From assembly GCA_030831265.1 (NCBI GenBank), contig JAURLM010000290.1, positions 1 through 31,038 of the forward strand: a stretch of DNA of 31,038 nt, read 5' to 3'. This DNA is from Chloroflexota bacterium. GTDB lineage: Bacteria > Chloroflexota > Dehalococcoidia > Lucifugimonadales > Lucifugimonadaceae. Position 1 is the first letter of the stretch, and each line of letters starts with the position of its first letter. Shown here one piece after another: positions 1 to 8,689 of the stretch. The notes beneath the pieces are model-generated. The model was not told the DNA's origin. It did no database searches and worked only from the letters and a program-made list of their open reading frames with translations. Made by a program: the position numbers and the translations under genes.

Positions 1-1597
1 GTGCGGCTTCGTCAGGAGATGCGTGAGCACCTTCGGCTGGTTCTGCGACGACGTCGTCGATGATGCCCATCTGCATGCAGTCTACGGATGTCAGGCGCAA
101 TGCCCGTGCTACGTCACGAGCGCGATCGGTATCCCTTAGTTCAAAACGTGCTCCCTGTTCAGGGGAGATCGGCGTGTATATCGAGTTCTGCATCATCAGG
201 ACGCGGTCTGCCACACTGAACGGCAGTGCAGCCTCTGAACCACCTTCGCCAATGAGGACAGATATCGTAGGCACTTCGATGCGGGACATCGTGTCGATAG
301 TGTTCGCCATTGAAATCGCAAGGCCACGGTGCTCCTGCTCAAGGCCAAGCCTTGGGCCGGGAGTGTCCACTATTGTGATGACGGGCAGACGGAACCGTTC
401 AGCGAACTGCATGGCGCGGGTGGCCTGCCGGAAACCTTCCGGCTGTATGTCTCCCCGGACATCGCCGTGATCGTTGCGGCTCACCTGCTTGGATTTTTCC
501 TGTCCAATCACCATTACAGATTCGCCACCGATACGGGCGATACCGAATATGACTGACGGATCATGCCCGGAGACGCGGTCGCCGTGCATCTCTACGAAAT
601 TCGATAAGATGTGTTCGACATAGAAACGGGCACGTGGCCTGTCTGGCCTGCGAGCAAGCTGGACCATCTCCCACGGCTCACGCGGGGTCAGTTCAGGTCG
701 GGTGGGTTGAGTCTTGCGTGACGCTGCCAGCTTGAATTCTGGTGATACGAGGTCTAGCACGGAGGCAAGTTCATGCTTCAGGTGCTCGCGGTCGATGACG
801 CGGTCAATGAGGCCCGCGTGAAAATATGTTTCTGAGGAGTACTGGTCGTTCTCTATCCGGCGGTCTTCCGCTTCCTGGATTTCACGGAACGGAGCAAAGC
901 CGATGTGTGCTCCCGGCTCTGCGAATATCAGGTCTGCCAGTGATGCAAAACTACCCAGCACCTGGCCTGTCGCCGGGTTACCGAGAATTGTGATCAGCGG
1001 CACTCTTTTTCTGTGCAGCGCATTGACAGCGATGACGGTCTTCGCCATTTGCATCAGCGACAGTACACCTTCTTGGATACGGGTTCCGCCACTGGTGATT
1101 ACCGCGACGACCGGCAGTTTCTTGCGTGCTGCCATCTCCAGTGCCAGTGCGACTTTTTCACCGACTACGAGACCCATGCTGCCGCCGAGGAATCCAAAGT
1201 CCAGAACGATGATCACTACTTCAGTGCCGCCGATGGCGCAGGTTCCCGTGATTGCCGCTTCTGTCAGGCCGGTACGGTTCTGATCCTGGATCAGACGGAC
1301 CCGGTAAGAGGCGCGCGGCGAGAACTCAAGTGGATCGAGAGATTGAATCCACGTGCTCGTCTCTTTGAACGTGCCCTCGTCCGCTAGCGCGGCTATCTGG
1401 CGCCTTGCTGATATGGAGTAGTGGTAACGGCAGCGTGGGCATACGCGGAGCCGCTTGTACACGGCTGATTGCGTGAGGTCTGCACCACATACGATGCACT
1501 CTGAGCGCAGACCTTCGAGCTCAAGCGGCTCCATGGCCGTGAGCTCACCGTGGCCATGTTCGTGGTCGTCAGAATAGATTGGAGGAATGCTACTCAT
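1..1597 (-). CDS. accDA: Acetyl-CoA carboxylase carboxyltransferase, fused beta (AccD) + alpha (AccA) subunits, 3' end outside window
   Basis: This enzyme transfers the carboxyl group from biotin on BCCP to acetyl-CoA, giving malonyl-CoA, the first step of fatty-acid synthesis. I translated the minus strand from the ATG at 1597 and it stays open to the window edge (at least 532 residues). The N-terminal half is AccD-like. It has a zinc ribbon with Cys34, Cys37, Cys53 and Cys56, then the crotonase-fold core containing FGFLGGSMG and the SGGTRIQEG stretch. The AccA-like half begins near residue 305 (TPREPWEMVQLARRPDRPRA, then HGDR, VDTPG and GEGGS). In many bacteria the two are separate genes; fusions are known in some lineages. 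The AccA half is divergent: the usual GEGGSGGAL loop reads GEGGSEAAL (residues 450-458). An in-frame stop lies 30 bases upstream of the chosen ATG and no strong ribosome-binding site is visible. It lies downstream of ftsK on the same strand. Confidence 0.93.
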   Translation of the reverse strand, partial: MSSIPPIYSDDHEHGHGELTAMEPLELEGLRSECIVCGADLTQSAVYKRLRVCPRCRYHYSISARRQIAALADEGTFKETSTWIQSLDPLEFSPRASYRVRLIQDQNRTGLTEAAITGTCAIGGTEVVIIVLDFGFLGGSMGLVVGEKVALALEMAARKKLPVVAVITSGGTRIQEGVLSLMQMAKTVIAVNALHRKRVPLITILGNPATGQVLGSFASLADLIFAEPGAHIGFAPFREIQEAEDRRIENDQYSSETYFHAGLIDRVIDREHLKHELASVLDLVSPEFKLAASRKTQPTRPELTPREPWEMVQLARRPDRPRARFYVEHILSNFVEMHGDRVSGHDPSVIFGIARIGGESVMVIGQEKSKQVSRNDHGDVRGDIQPEGFRQATRAMQFAERFRLPVITIVDTPGPRLGLEQEHRGLAISMANTIDTMSRIEVPTISVLIGEGGSEAALPFSVADRVLMMQNSIYTPISPEQGARFELRDTDRARDVARALRLTSVDCMQMGIIDDVVAEPAEGAHASPDEAA

Positions 1598-1679
1598 GAA
1601 GGTGGACTGGCATCCAATGGTTTACGAAGCACAGGCGACGGTATCAGCCATAAATCTATTTTAGGCGTATCGAAGTTCG

Positions 1680-1709
1680 CTGTTCTGGTTAATGACACTA
1701 ACAGAACAG
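1680..1709. repeat. Imperfect inverted repeat between ftsK and accDA
   Basis: The arms are CTGTTCTGGTTA (1680-1691) and TAACAGAACAG (1699-1709). They pair over 11 bp with one bulged G and a 7-base loop. It lies about 60 bases past the ftsK stop and about 83 bases before the accDA start. No T-run follows on the minus strand, so it is a poor intrinsic terminator. It could be an operator for accDA or a structured RNA end. The remaining intergenic sequence (1598-1768) shows only a weak -10-like TAAAAT on the minus strand at 1663-1658. Confidence 0.5.
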
Positions 1710-1768
1710 GGTTTGCTGAGTATTACGTGTGGAGCCGCCACCGGGACTTTTGGCAGCCGCCCGGGATT

Positions 1769-4147
1769 TCAGGCACCTATGACTGGTCGAGGCTTTCCTG
1801 GATCACCAGATCCGACAATGCCTGCCTCTTCGAGTTCATCCATGAGGCGTGCAGCGCGCGGATACCCGATCTTCATTTTGCGCTGCAGGGATGAAATCGA
1901 GAGTGTTTTTTGACCGCGTGCCATGTTGCGGGCGTTTTCGAGCAGGGAATCGTCAGATGTATCAAATTCACTGTCAACAATCGCTTCGTCCGGCATCTCG
2001 ACATAAAGCTCAGGAAGGGTTGGACCCTTTACCGCCTGCCATAGTCGAACAGTGGACTGTATCTCTGCATCTGACAGAAAAGCTCCCTGGACGCGCTGCG
2101 GCTTTGCCTTGTCGATAGGCAGGTACAGCATGTCTCCGCGACCAAGCAGCTTCTCGCCGCCGGGTGAGTCCAGCACGGTGCGAGAGTCAATCTGCGACAT
2201 CACCGCAAAGCTAATTCGGCTCGGGAAGTTGGCCTTAATGAGACCAGTGACAACGTCCACGGAAGGACGCTGCGTGGCGACTACAAGATGTACGCCTGTT
2301 GCGCGCCCGAGTTGGGCCAACCGGACCAGCAGCCGCTCGACTTCGTTGCCTGCCTGCAACATCAGGTCAGCAAGTTCATCGACGAGAATGACGAGATATG
2401 GCATCTTCTCGGCTGAGCGTTCGTTGAATGCCACGATGTTCTTCACGCCAGCTTTTTCCAGCACCCGGAAGCGGCCCATCATCTCTGCAATGAGCGCCTT
2501 CAACGTGGCGACTGCGCGGTCAGCTTCAACCACTACCGGCGTATATAGGTGAGGAATACCGGCATACGGTGTAAGTTCGACTCGCTTGGGGTCGATCATG
2601 ACCATTCGAGCTTGCGCAGGTGACCGTGACATGAGAAGACCGGTGATGATTGCGTTCATGCACACGCTCTTGCCTGAACCTGTAGCCCCTGCAATCAGTG
2701 TGTGCGGCATCTTCGCAAGATCAGCAAATACCGGTTCGCCGCCGCTTCCCAATCCCAGTGGAACAGGCAGTTGTGCCTTTTCCTCAAACCGTTTCCAGGA
2801 TTCGGATTCCATCACTGAACGAAGCGTCACCGGGGTTGGTCGAGAGTTGGGTACTTCGATACCAACGACGGATTCACCGGGAACGACAGGCTCCAGCCTG
2901 ATATTTGGCGATGCGAGTGCAAGCGCAAGGTCTTTTTCGCGGTTGAGGATCATGTCGACCCTGACTCGCTTGCCAGCAGTAGCGTCGCTCTTGGTTCCCT
3001 GCCAGCCGGGTTTCAGTCCGTACATGGTGACGGTTGGGCCGGCGAAAACCTGTGCGACGCTGACGTCGATACCGTAGTCGGCAAGCGTCGTTTCGATCAA
3101 GGTTCGCCTGTTCTTGATCTCATCTTCGGTAACACCACCTGCCGGGGCCTTCTGCAATATGTTCAATCTTGGCTGCGGCCAGTTGAACTGGGATGCCGCC
3201 CGGCTCAACACTGCGGTGGACAAGATGTCTGGCGCCAGCGTCGGCTGGGATGGGCTGACGGCCTGAGACAACTCGCGCAATGCCAGGGACTTGTCCATCG
3301 GGTTGGTGTCTGTTTGATCTGTGTCGTCTTCAACCCAGGGCGGTGTTTCCGTTTCGTCTGCACCAAGGAGTTCGCTCTCAAAGCCCTCCGTGGCTGTTAC
3401 ACCGTGTATTACAGGCTCAGGAGCTTCTTCATCATCGTCAACCATGTTGAGTTCGGCTATTGTGGCCGCTGCGGCTTCCGCAGCCCTGAGTTCTTGTTTG
3501 GCCAGCTTCTCTGCGCGACGCCGATCCTGCCGGTCTACCCACATCCTGTGAGCGTCTGCTGTGACCCGGCCGGTAAACCTTGCGCTGCGCCACGTGTAGC
3601 GAGAGCTGACTACTGTTATCGCCCAGCTGAAACGCGGAGCAAAGACGGCTATTGCGGCTATCACCAGTACGGCTACACGGAGTCCAGCCGCTGCATATTC
3701 CAGCGTGGTGATGTTGAAGCGGTCCCATTCAGCAGGTCGCAGCGATATATATACGCCGACAGTTCCACCCAGTGACTCGCCCGTGTGGCTGCTGAACCCG
3801 GCAGAGACCATTCCGAGAGCACCGGAGGTTGCGGCTGCCAGCAGGGCGGCTGCAAGTACAAGCCGCCACTGGCGTATAAGGGTGATGGGACGACCGGACA
3901 GGACATACAGGACTGGAACAGTCCAGATGGCAAGCGGAACCGCTGACCAACCGAACATCTCCAGCGCCCAATCGCGGGCAGGCAAAGCGAGTAGTGCCGC
4001 CGTCAGTGCAAGGATCACGATGACACGTATCGGATGCCTGGCAACCAGTTTCAACCCGAAGGGAGCTAAGCCGCCGAGATTCAAGCCGAACTTACCCTGC
4101 GACCGGGCAGGGCTCTTGGCGACTCTTCTTGTGGCCTTAGACGTCAA
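1769..4147 (-). CDS. ftsK: DNA translocase FtsK/SpoIIIE
   Basis: This is a septum-anchored hexameric ATPase that pumps double-stranded DNA to clear chromosome termini at division. The protein has 792 residues. Hydrophobic membrane segments lie at roughly 35-56, 65-85, 94-116 and 152-172. A charged Glu/Asp/Ala-rich linker (about 205-290) follows. The motor has Walker A GATGSGKS at 487-494 and Walker B VILVDELADL at about 585-594. The C-terminal gamma winged-helix domain (about 730-792, with ISSLQRKMKIGYPRAARLMD) reads KOPS-type polarity sequences in known members. The linker is short compared with E. coli FtsK, so it resembles SpoIIIE in size. The start is TTG and overlaps the end of the RNase J gene by 11 bases, implying translational coupling; a weak GGTG lies about 4 bases upstream. 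Confidence 0.95.
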   Translation of the reverse strand: MTSKATRRVAKSPARSQGKFGLNLGGLAPFGLKLVARHPIRVIVILALTAALLALPARDWALEMFGWSAVPLAIWTVPVLYVLSGRPITLIRQWRLVLAAALLAAATSGALGMVSAGFSSHTGESLGGTVGVYISLRPAEWDRFNITTLEYAAAGLRVAVLVIAAIAVFAPRFSWAITVVSSRYTWRSARFTGRVTADAHRMWVDRQDRRRAEKLAKQELRAAEAAAATIAELNMVDDDEEAPEPVIHGVTATEGFESELLGADETETPPWVEDDTDQTDTNPMDKSLALRELSQAVSPSQPTLAPDILSTAVLSRAASQFNWPQPRLNILQKAPAGGVTEDEIKNRRTLIETTLADYGIDVSVAQVFAGPTVTMYGLKPGWQGTKSDATAGKRVRVDMILNREKDLALALASPNIRLEPVVPGESVVGIEVPNSRPTPVTLRSVMESESWKRFEEKAQLPVPLGLGSGGEPVFADLAKMPHTLIAGATGSGKSVCMNAIITGLLMSRSPAQARMVMIDPKRVELTPYAGIPHLYTPVVVEADRAVATLKALIAEMMGRFRVLEKAGVKNIVAFNERSAEKMPYLVILVDELADLMLQAGNEVERLLVRLAQLGRATGVHLVVATQRPSVDVVTGLIKANFPSRISFAVMSQIDSRTVLDSPGGEKLLGRGDMLYLPIDKAKPQRVQGAFLSDAEIQSTVRLWQAVKGPTLPELYVEMPDEAIVDSEFDTSDDSLLENARNMARGQKTLSISSLQRKMKIGYPRAARLMDELEEAGIVGSGDPGKPRPVIGA

Positions 4148-5813
4148 GTATCACCGGTATCACTAGTGGCCTTCTCTTGGTTCGCTGAGTCAGGTATCGA
4201 CCAACGGTTGCACGGATCAGGCCTTCGAAATCGCTCCAATCGAGATTCTCTCGAGTGAACCGTTCGAGGACAGGTCGCAATTCGGCCTGTGTGTCATCGA
4301 ACATCATCTCGGCGTCGGCTGAGTGGACAAATCCCACGGACGTGAATTTCGGTGTGCCCACGATCTTCCTGGCAGACCTGTTTACCGCTATGGAAACGGT
4401 GACGATTCCCTCCCTTGCGAGAGAGCGTCTTTCTACTACTACGTTTCCTGCCTCGTCCCAGAGTCCCAGTCCATGAACAAAAATGTGGCCGGCAACCTGT
4501 CGATCAACGATGAACGCTTCGTTTGCTGTTAATTCCAGCACATCACCGTCCGTGAGTACAAGAGAATTATCCGGTGCCACACCCTGATCTACGGCGAGGT
4601 CGGCGTGTGCTTTCAGCATGCGGTATTCACCGTGCACGGGGACGAAGTACTGCGGGCGAGCCATGTTCAGTATGAGCCGCAACTCTTCTCGGCGTGCGTG
4701 GCCGGAAACATGCGTCATAGCCTGGCGGTTCGTGATGACTTTTGCGCCGTTCTGAACGAGATCGTTAATTGAGTCGTTGACGGCTACTTCGTTACCGGGG
4801 ATTGTGTTCGCAGAGAGGATGATCGTGTCGTCATCACGTATCGATACCTCTCGGTGCTCGTCTCGTGACATTCGCACAAGCCCGGAAGATGGCTCACCCT
4901 GGCTGCCGGTGGTCATGATGATGACCTTGTTGCCGGGCAGCGCCTCAGCCTGTGCCGCTGAGATGATGAGGTCTCCTGATATCCGCAGATGTCCCAGTTC
5001 GCGGGCAAGTCGAGTGTTCTCGATCATGCTGCGGCCCAGGATCACCAGTTTTCGACCGAACGCCTCAGCGGCATCCGCCACAATCTGGATACGGGCGATC
5101 TGTGAGGCAAAACTGGAAATGATCACTCGTGCGGGGGCGTCTGCGATCAGACCGAACAGGCCATCGGTAACGGACCGGTCGGACTCTGAACTTCCTTCTT
5201 CCTCCGAGTATGTCGAATCTGACATCAGTAGGAATACGCCGTCACCGCAAATCCGTGCCAGATGGCGAAGGTCACTCGGCTCTCCAACCATGGGATCGTG
5301 ATCGATCTTGAAATCACCGGTGTGAATCACCTTCCCGAGCGGGGTGTCGATGGCGATACCGCATGCGTCTGGAATGCTGTGGCAGACATCGAACCATTCC
5401 ACCGTCAGGTTTCCGGCCTTTACAGGGTCTCCGGGTTTAACGCGGTGAAGTTGAGCACCGTTCAAAAGTCCGGCGTTCTTGAGCTTCTGGCGAATCAGCT
5501 CCATCGCCATGTTTGGCGCATAGACCGGTATGTTCAACCGTTTGAGCAAGTGGGGAACCGCACCGATGTGGTCTTCATGCCCGTGCGTGATAAGCAGGGC
5601 ACGAACGCGGTCTGCATTGTCTGCAAGGTAATCCATGTTAGGGATGACAACGTCGATCCCCGGCATATCCACCTCAGGAAACAGGACTCCGGCGTCAATG
5701 ATGACAATATCGTTGTCATACTCGACGACCATCATGTTTTTGCCGATTTCACCCAGTCCTCCAAGAGGGAGGATGCGGAGCGGCGGGAGTTGGTTGGTCT
5801 TTTTAGTTGGCAT
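4137..5813 (-). CDS. rnj: Ribonuclease J (metallo-beta-lactamase/beta-CASP nuclease)
   Basis: RNase J is a cytoplasmic zinc-dependent 5'-3' exo- and endoribonuclease used for mRNA decay and rRNA/5'-end processing. The protein has 558 residues, a usual length. The metallo-beta-lactamase motif HGHEDH is at 77-82, and further metal ligands are likely at His145 and in HTGDF (164-168). The beta-CASP region includes TTGSQGEP (301-308) and HVSGH (369-373), and HGE is at 394-396. A C-terminal domain follows (GLGLWDEAG, about 448-456). The ATG start at 5813 matches the family N-terminus (short polar lead, then LRILPLGGLGEIGKN), although no clear ribosome-binding site is visible. FtsK follows with an 11-base overlap. 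Confidence 0.95.
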   Translation of the reverse strand: MPTKKTNQLPPLRILPLGGLGEIGKNMMVVEYDNDIVIIDAGVLFPEVDMPGIDVVIPNMDYLADNADRVRALLITHGHEDHIGAVPHLLKRLNIPVYAPNMAMELIRQKLKNAGLLNGAQLHRVKPGDPVKAGNLTVEWFDVCHSIPDACGIAIDTPLGKVIHTGDFKIDHDPMVGEPSDLRHLARICGDGVFLLMSDSTYSEEEGSSESDRSVTDGLFGLIADAPARVIISSFASQIARIQIVADAAEAFGRKLVILGRSMIENTRLARELGHLRISGDLIISAAQAEALPGNKVIIMTTGSQGEPSSGLVRMSRDEHREVSIRDDDTIILSANTIPGNEVAVNDSINDLVQNGAKVITNRQAMTHVSGHARREELRLILNMARPQYFVPVHGEYRMLKAHADLAVDQGVAPDNSLVLTDGDVLELTANEAFIVDRQVAGHIFVHGLGLWDEAGNVVVERRSLAREGIVTVSIAVNRSARKIVGTPKFTSVGFVHSADAEMMFDDTQAELRPVLERFTRENLDWSDFEGLIRATVGRYLTQRTKRRPLVIPVILDV

Positions 5814-5897
5814 TGAGACTACTAATCTAATTGAAAGTTGCGCGTAAAAGCATTACGTGTGGATGACGGAAAGTGTGAGCCTTTCGGGCCTACACGG

Positions 5898-5946
5898 CTG
5901 CTGGCACATGAGTAGGAGCCAGCAGGATGCCGGGATACATCCCGGC
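5898..5946 (-). terminator. Two adjacent hairpins just downstream of the uracil-DNA glycosylase gene
   Basis: On the minus strand, transcription out of the glycosylase gene (stop at 5950-5948) immediately enters a GCCGGG/CCCGGC hairpin (5929-5946). A second hairpin follows with 8-bp arms CTGCTGGC (5898-5905) and GCCAGCAG (5918-5925) and a 12-base loop. No T-run follows either stem, so termination is uncertain. They may stabilise the 3' end, or attenuate or separate expression of RNase J, which starts at 5813. The rest of 5814-5897 shows no further feature that I can support. Confidence 0.4.
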
Positions 5947-5947
5947 G

Positions 5948-6655
5948 TTAGAACAATGGTCGCTGTTCCACGTCGTTGGCAAGAGGCTGGGTATCGTTGT
6001 GTGTCTCGGCATCCTGCCTGACATGCGTTGGTGTGGTTGGACGGCGAAGGAGTAGTGACTCCCGTACAGCTTCGGGAATTCGTTTGATGTCCGCCAGCAT
6101 CGGCTCATTCAGGCGAGGGTTCCGCAGGATGGCAGCGGGATGATAAAGCGGCAACAACACTCTGCTACCAATGGGGATGATTCGCCCGTGGTCGTTGGAT
6201 ATTTTTCCTTCTGGATAGAACCGTAGCATCGAATGTCTACCCAGCGTGACTATGACACGCGGGTCGATAAGTTCAATTTGAGCCTTCAAGTATGGCATGC
6301 AGGCTGCAACTTCATCCGGCTCCGGGTCACGATTCCCAGGTGGGCGGCACTTGACCACATTGGTGATGAACACATCGGACCGTCTCAATGGGACTTCAGC
6401 CAGTAGTTTGTCGAGCAGCTTGCCGGCTCTCCCAATAAATGGAAGTCCTTGCTCGTCTTCGTTCTGGCCCGGGCCTTCACCGATGAACAGGACCGCAGCG
6501 GATGGCGAGCCATCACCGGGTACTGCCAGCGTGCGGGTCCGAAACAGCGCACATCGTTCACACGCGATGACTTCTGCGGCTATCTCGCCAACAGATGCCC
6601 ACGAGTGGGAATTACCTGTCATTTCTGTTTCCAATTCCTGACCTGATGAAGCCAT
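5948..6655 (-). CDS. Family 4 uracil-DNA glycosylase (4Fe-4S)
   Basis: This enzyme excises uracil from DNA to start base-excision repair after cytosine deamination. The protein has 235 residues. The four cluster cysteines of the family-4 (UDGa) group are present: Cys32 and Cys35 (CERC), Cys103 (VKCRPPGNRDP) and Cys119. The active-site loop GEGPG is at 59-63, followed by the PFIGRAGKLLD stretch. The HPAA motif near residues 172-175 supplies the second catalytic loop. The last 35 or so residues are a polar tail outside the fold. The start is not certain: ATG at 6655 is used, but the next ATG, 11 codons in, is also possible; neither has a strong ribosome-binding site. It follows acpP on the same strand, past a terminator-like hairpin. 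Confidence 0.92.
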   Translation of the reverse strand: MASSGQELETEMTGNSHSWASVGEIAAEVIACERCALFRTRTLAVPGDGSPSAAVLFIGEGPGQNEDEQGLPFIGRAGKLLDKLLAEVPLRRSDVFITNVVKCRPPGNRDPEPDEVAACMPYLKAQIELIDPRVIVTLGRHSMLRFYPEGKISNDHGRIIPIGSRVLLPLYHPAAILRNPRLNEPMLADIKRIPEAVRESLLLRRPTTPTHVRQDAETHNDTQPLANDVEQRPLF

Positions 6656-6688
6656 AACAGGTTATTGCACCGGTCAAGAAACGCGAAG

Positions 6689-6710
6689 AGGCGGGCCAGA
6701 AAGCCCGCCT
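6689..6710 (-). terminator. Rho-independent terminator-like hairpin downstream of acpP
   Basis: The arms are AGGCGGGC and GCCCGCCT, a perfect 8-bp GC-rich stem with a 6-base loop. On the minus strand the stem is followed by a T-containing but not pure T stretch (CTTCGCGTTTCTTG). It sits about 77 bases past the acpP stop. It may terminate much of the acpP message and so let acpP be expressed more strongly than the glycosylase gene beyond. Confidence 0.65.
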
Positions 6711-6786
6711 CACAGGATTCGCAAAGGTCTCGTATCCAACCGTCACATGGCACGCGTTGTGCCGGGTGACGAGGCACAAGACATTA

Positions 6787-7029
6787 CTAGTCGCCGATGC
6801 CTCGACCCTTGATGTAGGCAACTGCATCGTTGACCGTCTTGATGCCTTCAGCATCTTCATCTGAGATCTCGAAGCCGAACTCTTCTTCGATCGCCATGAT
6901 CAATTCGACGACATCCAGTGAGTCAGCATTCAGATCTTCGGTGAAAGACGATTCAGCCTTGACCTCGTCCAACTCCACGCTCAATTTCTCAGCCGTGATC
7001 TCACGGACCCGGTCCAGAACACTCGCCAT
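6787..7029 (-). CDS. acpP: Acyl carrier protein
   Basis: Acyl carrier protein carries the growing acyl chain on 4'-phosphopantetheine through type II fatty-acid synthesis. The protein has 80 residues, the usual size, and is strongly acidic. The phosphopantetheine attachment site is Ser37 in NADSLDVVELIMAIEEEF. I chose the ATG at 7029 because GGAGGT lies 10 bases upstream. A longer reading from 7053 would place that ribosome-binding site inside the coding sequence and add eight residues not seen in the family. It follows nusB and fabD on the same strand; FabD loads malonate onto this carrier. Confidence 0.96.
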   Translation of the reverse strand: MASVLDRVREITAEKLSVELDEVKAESSFTEDLNADSLDVVELIMAIEEEFGFEISDEDAEGIKTVNDAVAYIKGRGIGD

Positions 7030-7147
7030 TTTTCTGTGTACCTCCAGGGCCAAGACAGAACCCGGGCACTCCCTTGAGCGCCAATCCGTTCAGGTCAGTC
7101 ATTCAATATATACAGCCAGGCAGACTTGGTCCCGGCGCGACAGCGCT

Positions 7148-7687
7148 TTATCGTAGCAGAGCAGCGAGCACGCCGTTGACAAATTTTGGGGATGATTCGG
7201 AACCGAATAGCTTTGCCAGTTCCACGGCTTCGTTTATTACGACTCCGGCCGGTGAATTCTCCGCTTCGGTAAGCGCTATTCGGAGCACGTTTCTATCGAC
7301 TGTCGCCATTTGCTCCACTGGGAAACTGGTCGCTGCCTTCGCCATGCGTTTGTCCAGTGCTTCCCGGTTGGCCGTGACTGACCGCACCAACGCTTCTGCC
7401 TGTGCAGCATGTACCCGCGAAAGTTTAGTAAATGTCAGCAGGTTGTGTAGTGAACGCAATGCCGGATGCCCGGTCATATCTTCTTCGAACAGCGCCTGCA
7501 AAGCGGCAGCGCGTGCTCCACGCTGGCCTCGTGGGATGGTTGGAGATGTTTCGCTGATCGTCCGACCTCCAACAAGCCGGTCAAGCTTGTCGGTCAATTC
7601 GGCATTTTCAGCCGAATCGTTTGTTTCGCTGAGAAGCGCGCCGGGCTCAGCCGGTGATTGGTCTTTGTCGGCCAAATTTAGGTTCAT
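7148..7687 (-). CDS. nusB: Transcription antitermination factor NusB
   Basis: NusB is an RNA-binding antitermination factor that, with NusE (S10), loads on boxA of rRNA operons. With the ATG at 7687 the protein has 179 residues. The NusB fold begins near residue 53 (RGQRGARAAALQALFEED) and ends with the typical ATVDRNVLRIALTE and GVVINEAVELAKLFGSESSPKFVNGVLA. The first 50 residues are low-complexity, acidic and probably disordered, and are longer than in most NusB proteins. A longer reading from an ATG at 7768 would overlap the end of fabD by about 60 bases and is less likely. It lies 19 bases after fabD, in an operon with it. Confidence 0.92.
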   Translation of the reverse strand: MNLNLADKDQSPAEPGALLSETNDSAENAELTDKLDRLVGGRTISETSPTIPRGQRGARAAALQALFEEDMTGHPALRSLHNLLTFTKLSRVHAAQAEALVRSVTANREALDKRMAKAATSFPVEQMATVDRNVLRIALTEAENSPAGVVINEAVELAKLFGSESSPKFVNGVLAALLR

Positions 7688-7706
7688 TTCCGGAAATGCC
7701 TGGGGA

Positions 7707-8648
7707 TCAGGAGCCCCGGCCGAAGTTTTGAGCAGAATCAAAGTCGCCGACGGCCCGGGTTTTTGCACCGGGGACGATCCGCTTCACCATTCCCGATAGG
7801 ACCTGGCCCGGACCAACTTCAACAAATTCGCTGATGCCGTTGTCTGCCATGTACTGGATCGAGTTGTTCCACTGTACGCATGACTGCAGCTGAAGCTTGA
7901 GTTCGTCTTTGACCTCAGCACCTGTGGTCAAAGCGGTAGCCGTCACGTTTCCAACGATCGGGACCTCAGGATCATTGAAGTTCAGTGAATCCAAGACGTC
8001 GTTGAGGCCGGACTGGGCAGGGGCCATCAGGCCCGAATGGAATGCACCGTTGACCGAGAGTGGGATCGCACGTTTCGCGCCACGAGCAGATGCCAGGTCG
8101 ATTGCCCTGGCCAGGCGCTGGTGGTCACCGGAGATGATGATCTGTTGAGCAGTGTTGATGTTCGAAATGTAAGCTCCGGCCTCACGGCAGACTTCTTCGA
8201 CCGTCTGCTCGTCGATGCCGATGATCGCTGCCATACCGCCCGGCCGCTGGTCACATGCAACCTGCATGAGGCGGCCGCGTTCTACAACAAGGTTAACGGT
8301 GTCTTTGATAGACAAAACACCTGCAACTGCGAGCGATGAGTATTCGCCAAGACTGTGGCCGGTAGTCATGGCCGGGAGCACCGCACTGCCAGCCGCCTCT
8401 TCCATCGCCTTCCATGAAGCGAGTGAAACGGCGGTGATGGCCGGTTGTGCGTTCTCCGTTCGCGTCAGGTCCTCTGGAGTGCCGTCGAACATAACGTCCG
8501 TCAGCTTACGGCCAAGAACATCGTCGATCTCATCGAAGACTTCACGCGCCGCAACAGAGTTGAGGTGGAGGTCTTTCCCCATACCAACGGCCTGGGAGGC
8601 CTGACCGGGGAAGATGAAAGCGAACTTTTCTGGCGTCTCAGTAGGCAT
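7707..8648 (-). CDS. fabD: Malonyl-CoA:ACP transacylase FabD
   Basis: FabD moves malonyl from CoA to acyl carrier protein in the cytoplasm, supplying the elongation unit of fatty-acid synthesis. The protein has 313 residues, the usual length. The N-terminus shows FAFIFPGQASQAVGMG. The nucleophile is Ser99 in GHSLGEYS, the RGRLMQ motif containing the substrate carboxylate arginine follows at about 124-129, and the catalytic His204 lies in GAFHSGLM. The ATG at 8648 has AGGAG about 11 bases upstream. It lies between rpmF and nusB, and acpP, encoding its substrate, is two genes downstream. Confidence 0.96.
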   Translation of the reverse strand: MPTETPEKFAFIFPGQASQAVGMGKDLHLNSVAAREVFDEIDDVLGRKLTDVMFDGTPEDLTRTENAQPAITAVSLASWKAMEEAAGSAVLPAMTTGHSLGEYSSLAVAGVLSIKDTVNLVVERGRLMQVACDQRPGGMAAIIGIDEQTVEEVCREAGAYISNINTAQQIIISGDHQRLARAIDLASARGAKRAIPLSVNGAFHSGLMAPAQSGLNDVLDSLNFNDPEVPIVGNVTATALTTGAEVKDELKLQLQSCVQWNNSIQYMADNGISEFVEVGPGQVLSGMVKRIVPGAKTRAVGDFDSAQNFGRGS

Positions 8649-8689
8649 TTGATACGAATCTCCTGGAGCTTTGAACCAGTCGGACGCGA

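Noticed and set aside
2052..2552. Long open frame on the plus strand opposite ftsK
   Set aside because: It is antisense to a well-conserved gene and its protein is Ser/Arg/Thr-rich with no recognisable domain, as expected of a shadow frame.
5262..5816. 184-codon plus-strand frame opposite RNase J
   Set aside because: It mirrors conserved RNase J codons and has no start signal or family resemblance.
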